From the NCBI GenBank assembly GCA_025457985.1, contig JALOTI010000180.1, positions 1 to 5,189 of the forward strand: a stretch of DNA of 5,189 bases, read 5' to 3'. This DNA comes from Leptospira sp. Its GTDB lineage: Bacteria; Spirochaetota; Leptospiria; Leptospirales; Leptospiraceae. Below the pieces are notes generated by a model. It ran no database searches. It saw only the letters and a list, made by a program, of their open reading frames with translations, and was not told the origin of the DNA. Position 1 is the stretch's first letter, and every line of letters begins with the position of its first letter. Below, in pieces: positions 1 to 5,189 of this stretch. Both the position numbers and the translations under genes were made by a program.

Positions 1-1
1 G

Positions 2-688
2 GTATTTTCCTTTTTGGCTCTACCTGTTGCCTACTATATTTTGCCTCCCATAAGAATTCACTTGGAATCTCGAACCGTAGCAGTTTCCCAATGGAAATCT
101 TTAAAGGAAGTATTAACAACCAAATCTCATTTTGCTCCATTTGGTTTTATGATAACCTTAATCTTTGGAGGATTTACCGTAATTCCTTTTTTGAGTCCTT
201 ATCTAGTATCTAATGCTGGTTTAGCGAAGGGTGAGTTGCCTTTGGTTTATTTTTTTGGTGGAATGTTTACTTTTTTTACAAGTAGATACATCGGTATATT
301 AGCAGATCGATATGGAAAGTTCAGGGTATACCAAATAGTAACAGGACTTTCAATTTTTCCGATAGCAATAGTAACGACTCTAGGAAAAACGAATCTAACA
401 ACGATTTTAACTATCACTACATTTTTTATGATTTTAGTCTCAGGAAGAATGGTGCCCGCATTTGCAATGATAACATCATCTGTTGCTCCAAGAATCAGAG
501 GAAGTTTTATGTCTGTTAACTCAGCGATTCAACAAATTGCCTCGGGACTCGCTTCTTTTATATCGGGAATGATTCTCGTACAGAAAGCAGATAAAAGTCT
601 ACAAAACTATGAGTTAGTTGGAATGATTGCTGTGTTCTGTTTGGTTTTCAGTGTTTTCTTAGCAAAAAAAATTAAGGTCGCAGGTTAA
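2..688 (+). CDS. MFS transporter, C-terminal half (5' end outside window)
   Basis: This is the C-terminal part of a major facilitator superfamily permease in the inner membrane, probably a proton-driven efflux or uptake carrier of unknown substrate. The frame is open from base 2, so the gene starts before the window and the TTG at 14 is an internal Leu codon. Numbering from that Leu, residues 1-10 look like the end of TM6 and 11-40 form a charged cytoplasmic central loop. Six hydrophobic segments follow at about 42-65, 77-97, 107-124, 129-150, 165-188 and 198-217, matching TM7-12 of a 12-TM protein. Between TM8 and TM9 is GILADRYGK (94-102), the second copy of MFS motif A (G-x3-D-R-x-G-K/R). 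PRIRGSFMSV (159-168), before TM11, resembles the drug:H+ antiporter (DHA1/AraJ-like) group. The protein ends in a short basic tail. The MFS call is firm; the substrate cannot be read from this half. Confidence 0.9.
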   Translation, partial: VFSFLALPVAYYILPPIRIHLESRTVAVSQWKSLKEVLTTKSHFAPFGFMITLIFGGFTVIPFLSPYLVSNAGLAKGELPLVYFFGGMFTFFTSRYIGILADRYGKFRVYQIVTGLSIFPIAIVTTLGKTNLTTILTITTFFMILVSGRMVPAFAMITSSVAPRIRGSFMSVNSAIQQIASGLASFISGMILVQKADKSLQNYELVGMIAVFCLVFSVFLAKKIKVAG

Positions 689-695
689 CTTTGAG

Positions 696-714
696 TAGGA
701 AGTTTATCTTCCTA
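696..714. terminator. Small hairpin between convergent genes
   Basis: TAGGAAG (696-702) and CTTCCTA (708-714) form a perfect 7-bp stem with a 5-nt loop (TTTAT). It lies just after the MFS stop codon (686-688) and includes the stop codon of the convergent minus-strand gene (704-706) in its loop. Its position suits a bidirectional terminator for the two converging transcripts. Neither strand has a U-tract after the stem and the stem is short and only moderately GC-rich, so it is at best a weak intrinsic terminator. Confidence 0.35.
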
Positions 715-1663
715 AAAGATCGTTTCTTAACGGTTTGAGAATATCCAAATTTCCTGTTTGTAAAAAGTCAAGAACCAATGCACGTTGGGATAAGGATATC
801 ATTTTGCTATCTAAAAGTTGGTTTAGAATTTCTGAAGCAATACCTATATCCAACCCGTTTAATTCTGAAAAAATGAATTGAATATTCATTACGATTTGGT
901 GGCTCTTTGTATATTCAATTAATTTTGCACTCGTATCCAAAATCTTTTCTTGTCTTCGAATCAACTCTTCCATTGTCGAAAGAATTAGAAATATTTCCAT
1001 CTCGTCCGCAAACAGTTGCAACATATGGTCATAAATTTTAGGAGATTGGATCGGAAGTTCATAAATAGAGTCGCCTAATGCAGTATATAGAGACTTTTCC
1101 TCCTCGGTAGTAAGTGTTGTATAGGATCGTAGATTTGCAGCCACTTCCGATGGTAAAATTACTATGAACTGACAGGCATATTCTGGCTCCTTCAGCTCAT
1201 GAACAAAATATTGAATAAGTCCACAGATCCGTTTTACATCAATGAAAGTCCAATATCTGTAACTTCGAACGTGAAAAATATGTTTTATGCTTTTGTCCCG
1301 TTTCGTTGAATCTTTAACATTTTGAAAATTAAAAAAATCAGTTTTGAAGAGATAACTCAAGGTATGATTGGAAAAAGATTCGATGATTTCTTTTACCTGT
1401 TCAGGCTCACTTATATAAAGAAAGTATGAAATTAGCTCTTGGGAATCCTTGGATTCCCACAAGAACTTTTCTAAGATGCGAGGATTTGATTCGTAAAAAG
1501 CAGAAATACCCACTCTAAACGTAACTTTGTCTCTAAGGAATGCTTCCATTTTGAGATCGGCGATACAATTTTCTTCTATCTCCGATCCAAGGAATTTAAA
1601 TTTATTTTTGCAACCTGTCGGGCAGTGTCCCGATATTTGCGTTTCTAAACAACATTTTCGCAT
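704..1663 (-). CDS. Hypothetical protein with Cys-rich N-terminus
   Basis: I do not recognise this 319-residue protein. It has no signal peptide and no clear membrane span, so it is probably cytoplasmic. The N-terminus is cysteine-rich (C4, C5, C14, C18, C33), with a SGHCPTGCK core at 11-19 that could bind a metal or an Fe-S cluster. Two further cysteines lie at 147 and 164. The rest looks mainly helical, with an aromatic, basic stretch near 129-146 and amphipathic helices over about 217-300 (rich in Leu, Ile and Glu). It starts 8 nt after the stop of the upstream lipoprotein gene on the same strand, so the two are probably cotranscribed. There is no clear Shine-Dalgarno sequence, only GAG close to the ATG, and coupling to the upstream gene may provide initiation. 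An alternative start at Met39 would remove the whole Cys cluster but also has no visible ribosome binding site, so I keep the longer form. The reading frame is sound; the function is unknown. Confidence 0.8.
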   Translation of the reverse strand: MRKCCLETQISGHCPTGCKNKFKFLGSEIEENCIADLKMEAFLRDKVTFRVGISAFYESNPRILEKFLWESKDSQELISYFLYISEPEQVKEIIESFSNHTLSYLFKTDFFNFQNVKDSTKRDKSIKHIFHVRSYRYWTFIDVKRICGLIQYFVHELKEPEYACQFIVILPSEVAANLRSYTTLTTEEEKSLYTALGDSIYELPIQSPKIYDHMLQLFADEMEIFLILSTMEELIRRQEKILDTSAKLIEYTKSHQIVMNIQFIFSELNGLDIGIASEILNQLLDSKMISLSQRALVLDFLQTGNLDILKPLRNDLLGR

Positions 1664-1671
1664 AACTCAAA

Positions 1672-2136
1672 TTAAGGGATGATTTCACCACAGTCACGCA
1701 TCTCTGGTGCATAGGGATTCTGGATTTGTCTACCTTTCATTACCCAGTATTTATCAACCATAGGGCAATAGAATTTATTAAATGCGGACTGCCCCGGAAC
1801 CAACACTCTTATCTCTGATAAGATTTCTTGAATTTTTGAAATACTTTCAAAACTTTCCTCTAGATTTGTTGATTCTTTTGGTATTAAAACAGAAATTTTT
1901 TGACCCCACTCTGCTATTTTTGAATGCTCGGAAACCACAAACTTTTGATTGAGTTCCCGAAATTGATCCCAACGAATCTGTGGTTTGTCCTTTAACATCT
2001 CTTCCATGATCTTTTGGTTTTCCATTAAGTAAGCGGAGACAAGTTCCTGGTCCTTCTCTGAAAACTCTGGAATATCCTTTTTACAAGAATTTCCAAAAAA
2101 AATAAAAATGCTTAAAAAAATCACTGCTATCTTCAT
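1672..2136 (-). CDS. Lipoprotein with DUF3347-like metal-binding C-terminus
   Basis: This is a 154-residue predicted lipoprotein. Residues 1-17 are a lipoprotein signal peptide (K2, then a hydrophobic core IAVIFLSIFIFFG) ending in GNSC, with lipidated C18, in keeping with the loose spirochaete lipobox. The mature part is charged and largely helical. Near the C-terminus it carries FYCPM (122-126), W131, NPY (140-142), M146 and CG (149-150). This order and spacing matches the C-terminal signature I know from DUF3347 proteins (CPM ... W ... NPY ... M ... CG), which occur alone or fused to CusB-type efflux adaptors and are thought to bind copper or similar metals. The preceding helix with SFESISKIQEIL (95-106) also fits that family. 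By inference it is an envelope metal-binding or metal-sensing lipoprotein. It is the first gene of a probable two-gene operon with the Cys-rich protein downstream. An AGGA ribosome binding site sits 8 nt before the ATG, supporting the start. Lipoprotein call strong; family call moderate. Confidence 0.82.
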   Translation of the reverse strand: MKIAVIFLSIFIFFGNSCKKDIPEFSEKDQELVSAYLMENQKIMEEMLKDKPQIRWDQFRELNQKFVVSEHSKIAEWGQKISVLIPKESTNLEESFESISKIQEILSEIRVLVPGQSAFNKFYCPMVDKYWVMKGRQIQNPYAPEMRDCGEIIP

Positions 2137-2144
2137 AAAATGAA

Positions 2145-2148
2145 TCCT
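2145..2148 (-). promoter_or_regulatory. Ribosome binding site of the DUF3347-like lipoprotein gene
   Basis: On the minus strand AGGA lies 8 nt before the ATG at 2136. The spacing is suitable and supports that start codon. Confidence 0.5.
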
Positions 2149-2161
2149 AAATTTTCCAGTT

Positions 2162-2189
2162 TTTATTGGAACCTAATTTTTCCGTTCAA
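2162..2189 (-). promoter_or_regulatory. Candidate sigma70-type promoter for the lipoprotein/Cys-rich unit
   Basis: On the minus strand TTGAAC (2184-2189) could be the -35 box and AATAAA (2162-2167) the -10 box, with a 16-bp spacer. Each matches four of six consensus bases. Transcription would begin near 2155, giving a leader of about 20 nt that contains the AGGA site. It is the best match I found in the 141-bp divergent region, but in AT-rich DNA such matches arise by chance. Confidence 0.3.
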
Positions 2190-2277
2190 GAATCTGGAGT
2201 ATCGATTTGTTTATTTCTCGACAAGTCGGGATTTTCAAGCAAGATGACAGAAAAGTTCTCGAAGGTATGTAACCAAA

Positions 2278-2628
2278 ATGATCATTGTTGAAGGCATTGG
2301 CCACGTAAGTATTCCTGTATCCAATTTGGATGCATCTATTGATTTTTATTGTGACATTTTTGACTTCGAGGTGGAGACAAAAAAAGCGAATGAGGCAATT
2401 CTTTCTTTGGACTCTTTCCGCATTCGTTTGGTCAAGGCAGAGGTTTCCGAAAGGTCTCTCCCATCTTTGAGTTTCATTATGGATGTGGATGATTTCACAG
2501 AGGCAATTTCTGAGTTAGAAGAAAAAAATGTAAAAATCGTCAAAGGACCAGAAGGTACTGAGAGCGGTGAAAGTCTGACCTTCCAAGACCCTAGCCAAAA
2601 TTTAATAGAGATTTACTATTCTAATTAA
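2278..2628 (+). CDS. VOC-fold (glyoxalase/bleomycin-resistance) family protein
   Basis: This 116-residue cytoplasmic protein has the length of a single vicinal-oxygen-chelate domain made of two beta-alpha-beta-beta-beta modules; such proteins normally act as dimers. Module 1 opens with GIGHVSIPVSNLDASIDFYC (6-25), the classic start of the fold with H9 as first metal ligand. Module 2 begins near LSFIMDVDDFTEAISELEEK (64-83) and ends with FQDPSQNLIEIYY (102-114), where E111 is the usual last ligand. The two other ligand positions seem to be lost: the first-module strand reads FRIRLV (about R50) and the second-module opening strand has Ser-Leu-Ser (63-65) where His is common. Family members include glyoxalase I, fosfomycin-resistance enzymes, extradiol dioxygenases, epimerases and non-catalytic binding proteins; this sequence does not decide among them. 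The start has only a distant GAAGG (2261-2265, 12 nt away), but the N-terminus aligns well with the family. The next gene follows after 43 bp on the same strand. Confidence 0.9.
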   Translation: MIIVEGIGHVSIPVSNLDASIDFYCDIFDFEVETKKANEAILSLDSFRIRLVKAEVSERSLPSLSFIMDVDDFTEAISELEEKNVKIVKGPEGTESGESLTFQDPSQNLIEIYYSN

Positions 2629-2634
2629 AACCTG

Positions 2635-2662
2635 TTGATTTTTTTTTAAACCCATTTAATAT
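2635..2662 (+). promoter_or_regulatory. Candidate promoter with T-tract spacer, just before the 500-residue gene
   Basis: TTGATT (2635-2640) and TAATAT (2657-2662) lie 16 bp apart and each matches four of six consensus bases; TTTAAT (2655-2660) is a better -10 match but leaves only 14 bp. A run of nine T (2639-2647) joins the -35 box to the spacer. Transcription would start about 2669-2670, almost on the ATG at 2672, giving a leaderless or nearly leaderless mRNA, which would fit the missing Shine-Dalgarno sequence. Alternatively the gene is simply cotranscribed with the VOC gene. Confidence 0.25.
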
Positions 2663-2671
2663 CCTCTGGGT

Positions 2672-4174
2672 ATGCTGGAAGCAACCCAAGAGGAGGACCT
2701 CGAACTCAAAAAAATAGCTGATTTCCGAAAAGGTTATCAGTATTTCATCTCTGGTTTTCAAACACTCATCGCTGGTTTTTTGCAATTTGTTTCTTCCGGT
2801 GCGATATCGGAATCAAACAAAAGGGACTTACTCCCGTACCGAAAAGCGATCGACCATGAGTTAGAAAAGGCTCAGAAAAAACTCAAAGAAATCAGTGTCA
2901 ACTTAGATGAGAAACATATGTATGTTCTCGTTAAAAAAGAATACTCACGATATTTTACGCGTAATGTTGGTGAGGCGAATCGAGAAGATTTTGTTCAATT
3001 CCACATCACTTTTGAAATGCTTCGTTTTTTTTATATCGAAAGCCGAGAAGGTTGGGAATATATTCGCAAATCAGTTTCGATGGGAAAATTTAATGATCCC
3101 GAATTTCAAAATTCTGTTCTATTGACTTTCCGCATCTATCCTACAATTGAAAGATTAAACCAGTTAGAAATTTTTTTAAAACGGATGGGATTTATTCTAA
3201 AAATCGATAATCCTAATTTTTTGACAGAATTTAAACCCACAAAACCAACCTATAATGAAAATACTGTGTATAGACTTTCTTCAATTTTTGAAGAAAACCT
3301 ATATGCAAAGTCGGAAAAGAGACAAGCAGAAGAAGATGATCTCTCTTATTTTGGTGTTGAAGGTTTTGATGATCGTGGTATAAAACAAGAAAAAAAGGAT
3401 GAGCCATCTGCTGTAAAAAAAGCCAAACCTACGGTCGCCAAAAAAGAAGTTGTTGTAAATTATATCCAAGCGTATGGAAAGTACTCCTGGAATTCGGATC
3501 TCCATTATTATTTCCGATACGAATTAGATAAATACAATCAGGAAAAAGAATTTTTTAAAACTACAATAAACATGGACCTTCATTTGGGAGCTGATGAACA
3601 GGTTCTACGTTCAGAGATGATACGCAGTCTAACAAGTGCAGAAAAAAAGAGCAAATCAGCAACCGATATTGAAATTGAGTATTTGAGCTTTCTAAATTCG
3701 TTCTTTGGGTTTTGCGAAAATATAGTTTTGATGAGTATGGCGATTCCTCCACAATTTAAGTGGGTATTCTTTTTCCACCTAGGGCCTTCTCATTTTTATA
3801 TGATCGCAAAAAAGTTTTTAACGGAAGTAGGTACAGGCTTTCTTCATGTAAAATCAAGTGATGGAAAAAAAGTAACTCGAGTAATTCCAAGTGAGGTGGT
3901 CAAAAAACATGTCATCGACTATTGGAATGAAATGGTTTTGCCAAATGTTGGTGAAGAAAAAAACAACCTTGCTCTTCTAAAAAAAATAACTGAAATGATT
4001 GAAGATAAGTATAAAGAGATTTCGGCGCATACAATTCAAAAGTATGATGAACTGGATCAAAGCATAAAGGATTCAAAGCCTAGAGTTCAAATATTTCGAG
4101 AATATATGAACGAATGGATGGGAGCCGCGAACATAATTGTGTTTAAGCGATTCGTTAAAAACAAATCGTATTAA
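2672..4174 (+). CDS. Hypothetical 500-residue cytoplasmic protein
   Basis: I do not recognise this protein. It has no signal peptide and no convincing membrane helix, so it is probably cytoplasmic. Two folded parts seem likely. The N-terminal part (about 10-200) is helical, with a hydrophobic helix at 21-41, a Lys/Glu-rich amphipathic helix at 57-76 and an aromatic-rich stretch at 105-130. The C-terminal part (about 263-500) is rich in Tyr, Phe and Lys, with a hydrophobic aromatic core at 345-390 (FKWVFFFHLGPSHFYMIAKK at 362-381) and a charged helical tail at 430-465. They are joined by a low-complexity charged linker at about 212-262, with acidic (EEDD) then Lys/Ala/Pro-rich sequence. There is a single Cys (348). 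No catalytic motif is evident. The ATG has no Shine-Dalgarno sequence; the next Met is at 83, within conserved-looking sequence, so the first ATG is the only reasonable start. It lies 43 bp after the VOC gene and may share its transcript. Its stop is 6 nt from the stop of the convergent lipoprotein gene, with no terminator hairpin visible between them. Confidence 0.85.
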   Translation: MLEATQEEDLELKKIADFRKGYQYFISGFQTLIAGFLQFVSSGAISESNKRDLLPYRKAIDHELEKAQKKLKEISVNLDEKHMYVLVKKEYSRYFTRNVGEANREDFVQFHITFEMLRFFYIESREGWEYIRKSVSMGKFNDPEFQNSVLLTFRIYPTIERLNQLEIFLKRMGFILKIDNPNFLTEFKPTKPTYNENTVYRLSSIFEENLYAKSEKRQAEEDDLSYFGVEGFDDRGIKQEKKDEPSAVKKAKPTVAKKEVVVNYIQAYGKYSWNSDLHYYFRYELDKYNQEKEFFKTTINMDLHLGADEQVLRSEMIRSLTSAEKKSKSATDIEIEYLSFLNSFFGFCENIVLMSMAIPPQFKWVFFFHLGPSHFYMIAKKFLTEVGTGFLHVKSSDGKKVTRVIPSEVVKKHVIDYWNEMVLPNVGEEKNNLALLKKITEMIEDKYKEISAHTIQKYDELDQSIKDSKPRVQIFREYMNEWMGAANIIVFKRFVKNKSY

Positions 4175-4180
4175 AATTTT

Positions 4181-4888
4181 TTATAAACTTAGATTACAGG
4201 TAGCGGAACCAGCCGTCACGTAGAACTGGGTCGAGACATTGGCGGGCAATAGAATCGTTGGATCTCGAACTAGAGCATAGTCGGTAGCCCGACAGGAACG
4301 ATCAAAAACTCGGACAGTAAGAATACTCTCACAAGTGATCGTGAGGTTTGTATTTGCAGTGAGCGTAGTTGTTCTGATGGCTTTTGATTCAATTCCATCA
4401 AATTTTACAGATAAGCTACTGCCTTGTTTGAGCTCGAGTTCGGGTCCATATTGTTTGTTCGTAACTGAGTAACAGTCCACAAAAAATTCGGTTCCCGTAC
4501 AATTGGTTCCTGTTTTTTCATTTGGCAGGCAGGAACCACCTGATTTGGAAACGGTGATCAGTCCAGAATATGCACCGTCTGGGACCCGTGTGTACAACTC
4601 CGTTCCAAAATTTGCCGTAATGATCGCCTGGACTTCGTTGAATCTGATTACGGGATCAAGTCCAAAATCTTCACCTCTAATTACGACTTCTGTAGCCCCG
4701 TAGGTTGCGTTCGGATTGTTTTGAGCGGGAGTACCAATCTGTGGTGTGACTGAAGCTAGGACAGGAGGCGAAGCCACAATTGCTGCGATAGGATTTTCGG
4801 AGGAACTTTTGGTGCAATAAAAGGAGTTTCCAATCACAAGCAACAAAACAATTTTGGTGGTAAACCGAAGCATAAGACTCTTTTCCAT
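4181..4888 (-). CDS. IPT/TIG-domain lipoprotein
   Basis: This is a 235-residue predicted surface or periplasmic lipoprotein. The signal peptide has a basic N-terminus, a hydrophobic core (IVLLLVIG, 13-20) and ends in NSFYC, with lipidated C25; the Tyr at -1 is unusual outside spirochaetes. A Ser/Pro/Ala-rich tether (26-42) leads into an immunoglobulin-like IPT/TIG domain at about 43-116. Its marks are VTPQIGTP (47-54), ATEVVIRGEDFG (65-76), VIRFNEVQA (80-88), TRVPDGAYSG (100-109) and a closing LITVSKSGG (110-118). Such domains usually serve adhesion or extracellular binding. The region after it (119-235) is beta-like and unassigned, with six Cys (120, 130, 139, 186, 199, 231) that could pair as disulfides. 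Translation may begin at Met1 (AAGGA, 12 nt upstream) or at Met6 (4873), where GAAAAGAG lies just upstream; both leave a valid signal peptide. Its base composition appears richer in G+C than the genes to its left. Ligand and exact role are unknown. Confidence 0.88.
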   Translation of the reverse strand: MEKSLMLRFTTKIVLLLVIGNSFYCTKSSSENPIAAIVASPPVLASVTPQIGTPAQNNPNATYGATEVVIRGEDFGLDPVIRFNEVQAIITANFGTELYTRVPDGAYSGLITVSKSGGSCLPNEKTGTNCTGTEFFVDCYSVTNKQYGPELELKQGSSLSVKFDGIESKAIRTTTLTANTNLTITCESILTVRVFDRSCRATDYALVRDPTILLPANVSTQFYVTAGSATCNLSL

Positions 4889-4926
4889 TATCGGAATCTA
4901 TCCTTCGAATTCATTTCTATTTTTTT

Positions 4927-4932
4927 GAGGGA
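4927..4932 (+). promoter_or_regulatory. Ribosome binding site of the crotonase-like gene
   Basis: GAGGGA ends 9 nt before the ATG at 4942. This good Shine-Dalgarno match fixes the start of the truncated crotonase gene and suggests that the 5' end was once part of a working gene. Confidence 0.6.
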
Positions 4933-4941
4933 ATAAAAATC

Positions 4942-5112
4942 ATGAGCTCACTTTCCATTCGGAAATTAGCGAATTATGTTACATGGATTGAACTAAACCG
5001 TCCGGAATCCAAAAACGCAATATCTAGAGCTTTACTTTCCGAACTCCACAAAACGATTCTTGAAATTCCTCAATCGAATGCGCGAGTTCCAAACAATTTT
5101 CGAGTTTGCTAA
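4942..5112 (+). pseudogene. Enoyl-CoA hydratase/isomerase (crotonase) family, truncated N-terminal fragment
   Basis: The frame encodes 56 residues. Residues 4-49 match the start of the crotonase fold: a first beta strand with VTWIELNRPESKNAIS (13-28), whose LNRP-x-x-x-NA core is the family hallmark, then the first helix (SRALLSELHKTILEI, 28-42) and SNARV (45-49), which leads into the next strand. In intact proteins of about 250-270 residues that strand and the AF-x-AG-x-D oxyanion loop come next. Here the match ends at V49, seven unrelated residues follow, and TAA stops the frame at 5110-5112. The other two forward frames do not resume the family, so a single frameshift does not explain the break. 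Both oxyanion-hole segments and all catalytic acidic residues are missing, so the fragment cannot be active. The family acts on acyl-CoA thioesters, for example in fatty-acid beta-oxidation. The gene is divergent from the IPT/TIG lipoprotein, 53 bp away. Either the gene is truly broken or the window crosses an assembly junction. Confidence 0.75.
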
Positions 5113-5189
5113 ACGAGGCGGCGATTGTCTGATTGAATGTTGGCGTTTCGCCGTTCATGGCTTTAAAAAATTTGCATCCATTTTCTATG
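5089..5189. other. Unassigned sequence joined to the crotonase fragment
   Basis: From about 5089 the sequence no longer fits the crotonase gene. A plus-strand frame is open from an ATG at 5078 to the window edge (37 codons, beginning MREFQTIFEFAKRGGD), and a minus-strand frame is open from the edge down to a stop at 5024-5026 (about 54 codons, including NGETPTFNQTIAASFSKLEN). Neither matches a family I know, and at this length either could be chance. The segment could be the end of a dispersed repeat, a mobile element or a neighbouring gene brought in by rearrangement. I see no terminal inverted repeat or target-site duplication, but the other end lies outside the window. Confidence 0.4.

Noticed and set aside
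14..16. TTG as a true start codon for the MFS protein
   Set aside because: The frame is open upstream to the window edge, and the protein would begin in the middle of a transmembrane helix and lack TM1-6.
2219..2228. CGAC-AA-GTCG inverted repeat in the divergent intergenic region, considered as an operator
   Set aside because: The arms are only 4 bp, there is no second copy, and its position relative to the candidate promoter is not informative.
2346..2543. Minus-strand open frame of 65 codons inside the VOC gene
   Set aside because: It lies wholly within a clear VOC coding sequence, has Ser/Lys-rich low-complexity translation and no ribosome binding site.
2907..3752. Three open frames of 63-72 codons within the 500-residue gene (one plus, two minus)
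   Set aside because: All overlap a long intact gene, have unnatural Phe/Arg-rich or mixed composition and lack start signals.
4175..4180. AT-rich junction between convergent genes, considered as a terminator
   Set aside because: There is a T-run but no GC-containing stem; nothing supports an intrinsic terminator.
4503..4703. Plus-strand open frame of 66 codons opposite the IPT/TIG lipoprotein
   Set aside because: It is antisense to a gene with a convincing signal peptide and domain, and shows no ribosome binding site or family match.
5078..5112. Simple frameshift as the cause of the crotonase truncation
   Set aside because: Neither alternative forward frame gives the expected strand or AF-x-AG-x-D loop, so a one- or two-base indel does not restore the family sequence.

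Overview
The window is AT-rich and most probably from a spirochaete of the genus Leptospira. Supporting signs are two lipoproteins with loose spirochaete-type lipoboxes (GNSC and SFYC before or at the cysteine), an IPT/TIG-domain surface-type lipoprotein, and several proteins that resemble no broad bacterial family. The genus call is inferred from general character and no marker gene confirms it.

Layout from left to right. (1) The C-terminal half of an MFS transporter runs in from the left edge on the plus strand (to 688). (2) It converges, across a small hairpin, with a two-gene minus-strand unit: a lipoprotein (1672-2136) followed 8 nt later by a 319-residue protein with a cysteine-rich N-terminus (704-1663). 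The lipoprotein ends in a Cys-Pro-Met / Asn-Pro-Tyr / Met / Cys-Gly pattern like that of DUF3347 proteins, which are often linked to copper or heavy-metal efflux. (3) A 141-bp divergent intergenic region holds a plausible minus-strand promoter. (4) On the plus strand follow a small VOC-fold (glyoxalase/bleomycin-resistance) protein (2278-2628) and, 43 bp later, a 500-residue cytoplasmic protein of unknown function (2672-4174). (5) That gene converges, with only 6 nt between stop codons, with a minus-strand IPT/TIG lipoprotein (4181-4888). (6) Divergent from it, with a good ribosome binding site, begins an enoyl-CoA hydratase/isomerase (crotonase) gene (from 4942). Its homology stops after about 49 codons, and the last ~100 bp do not continue the family in any frame.

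No complete pathway is visible. The most coherent possible functional unit is the minus-strand pair, where a candidate metal-binding envelope lipoprotein is co-oriented with a cytoplasmic Cys-cluster protein. The most striking structural event is the abrupt break of the crotonase gene near 5078-5089, which suggests a rearrangement, the edge of a repeat or insertion, or an assembly junction. I see no tRNA, rRNA, CRISPR array, transposase or replication origin.
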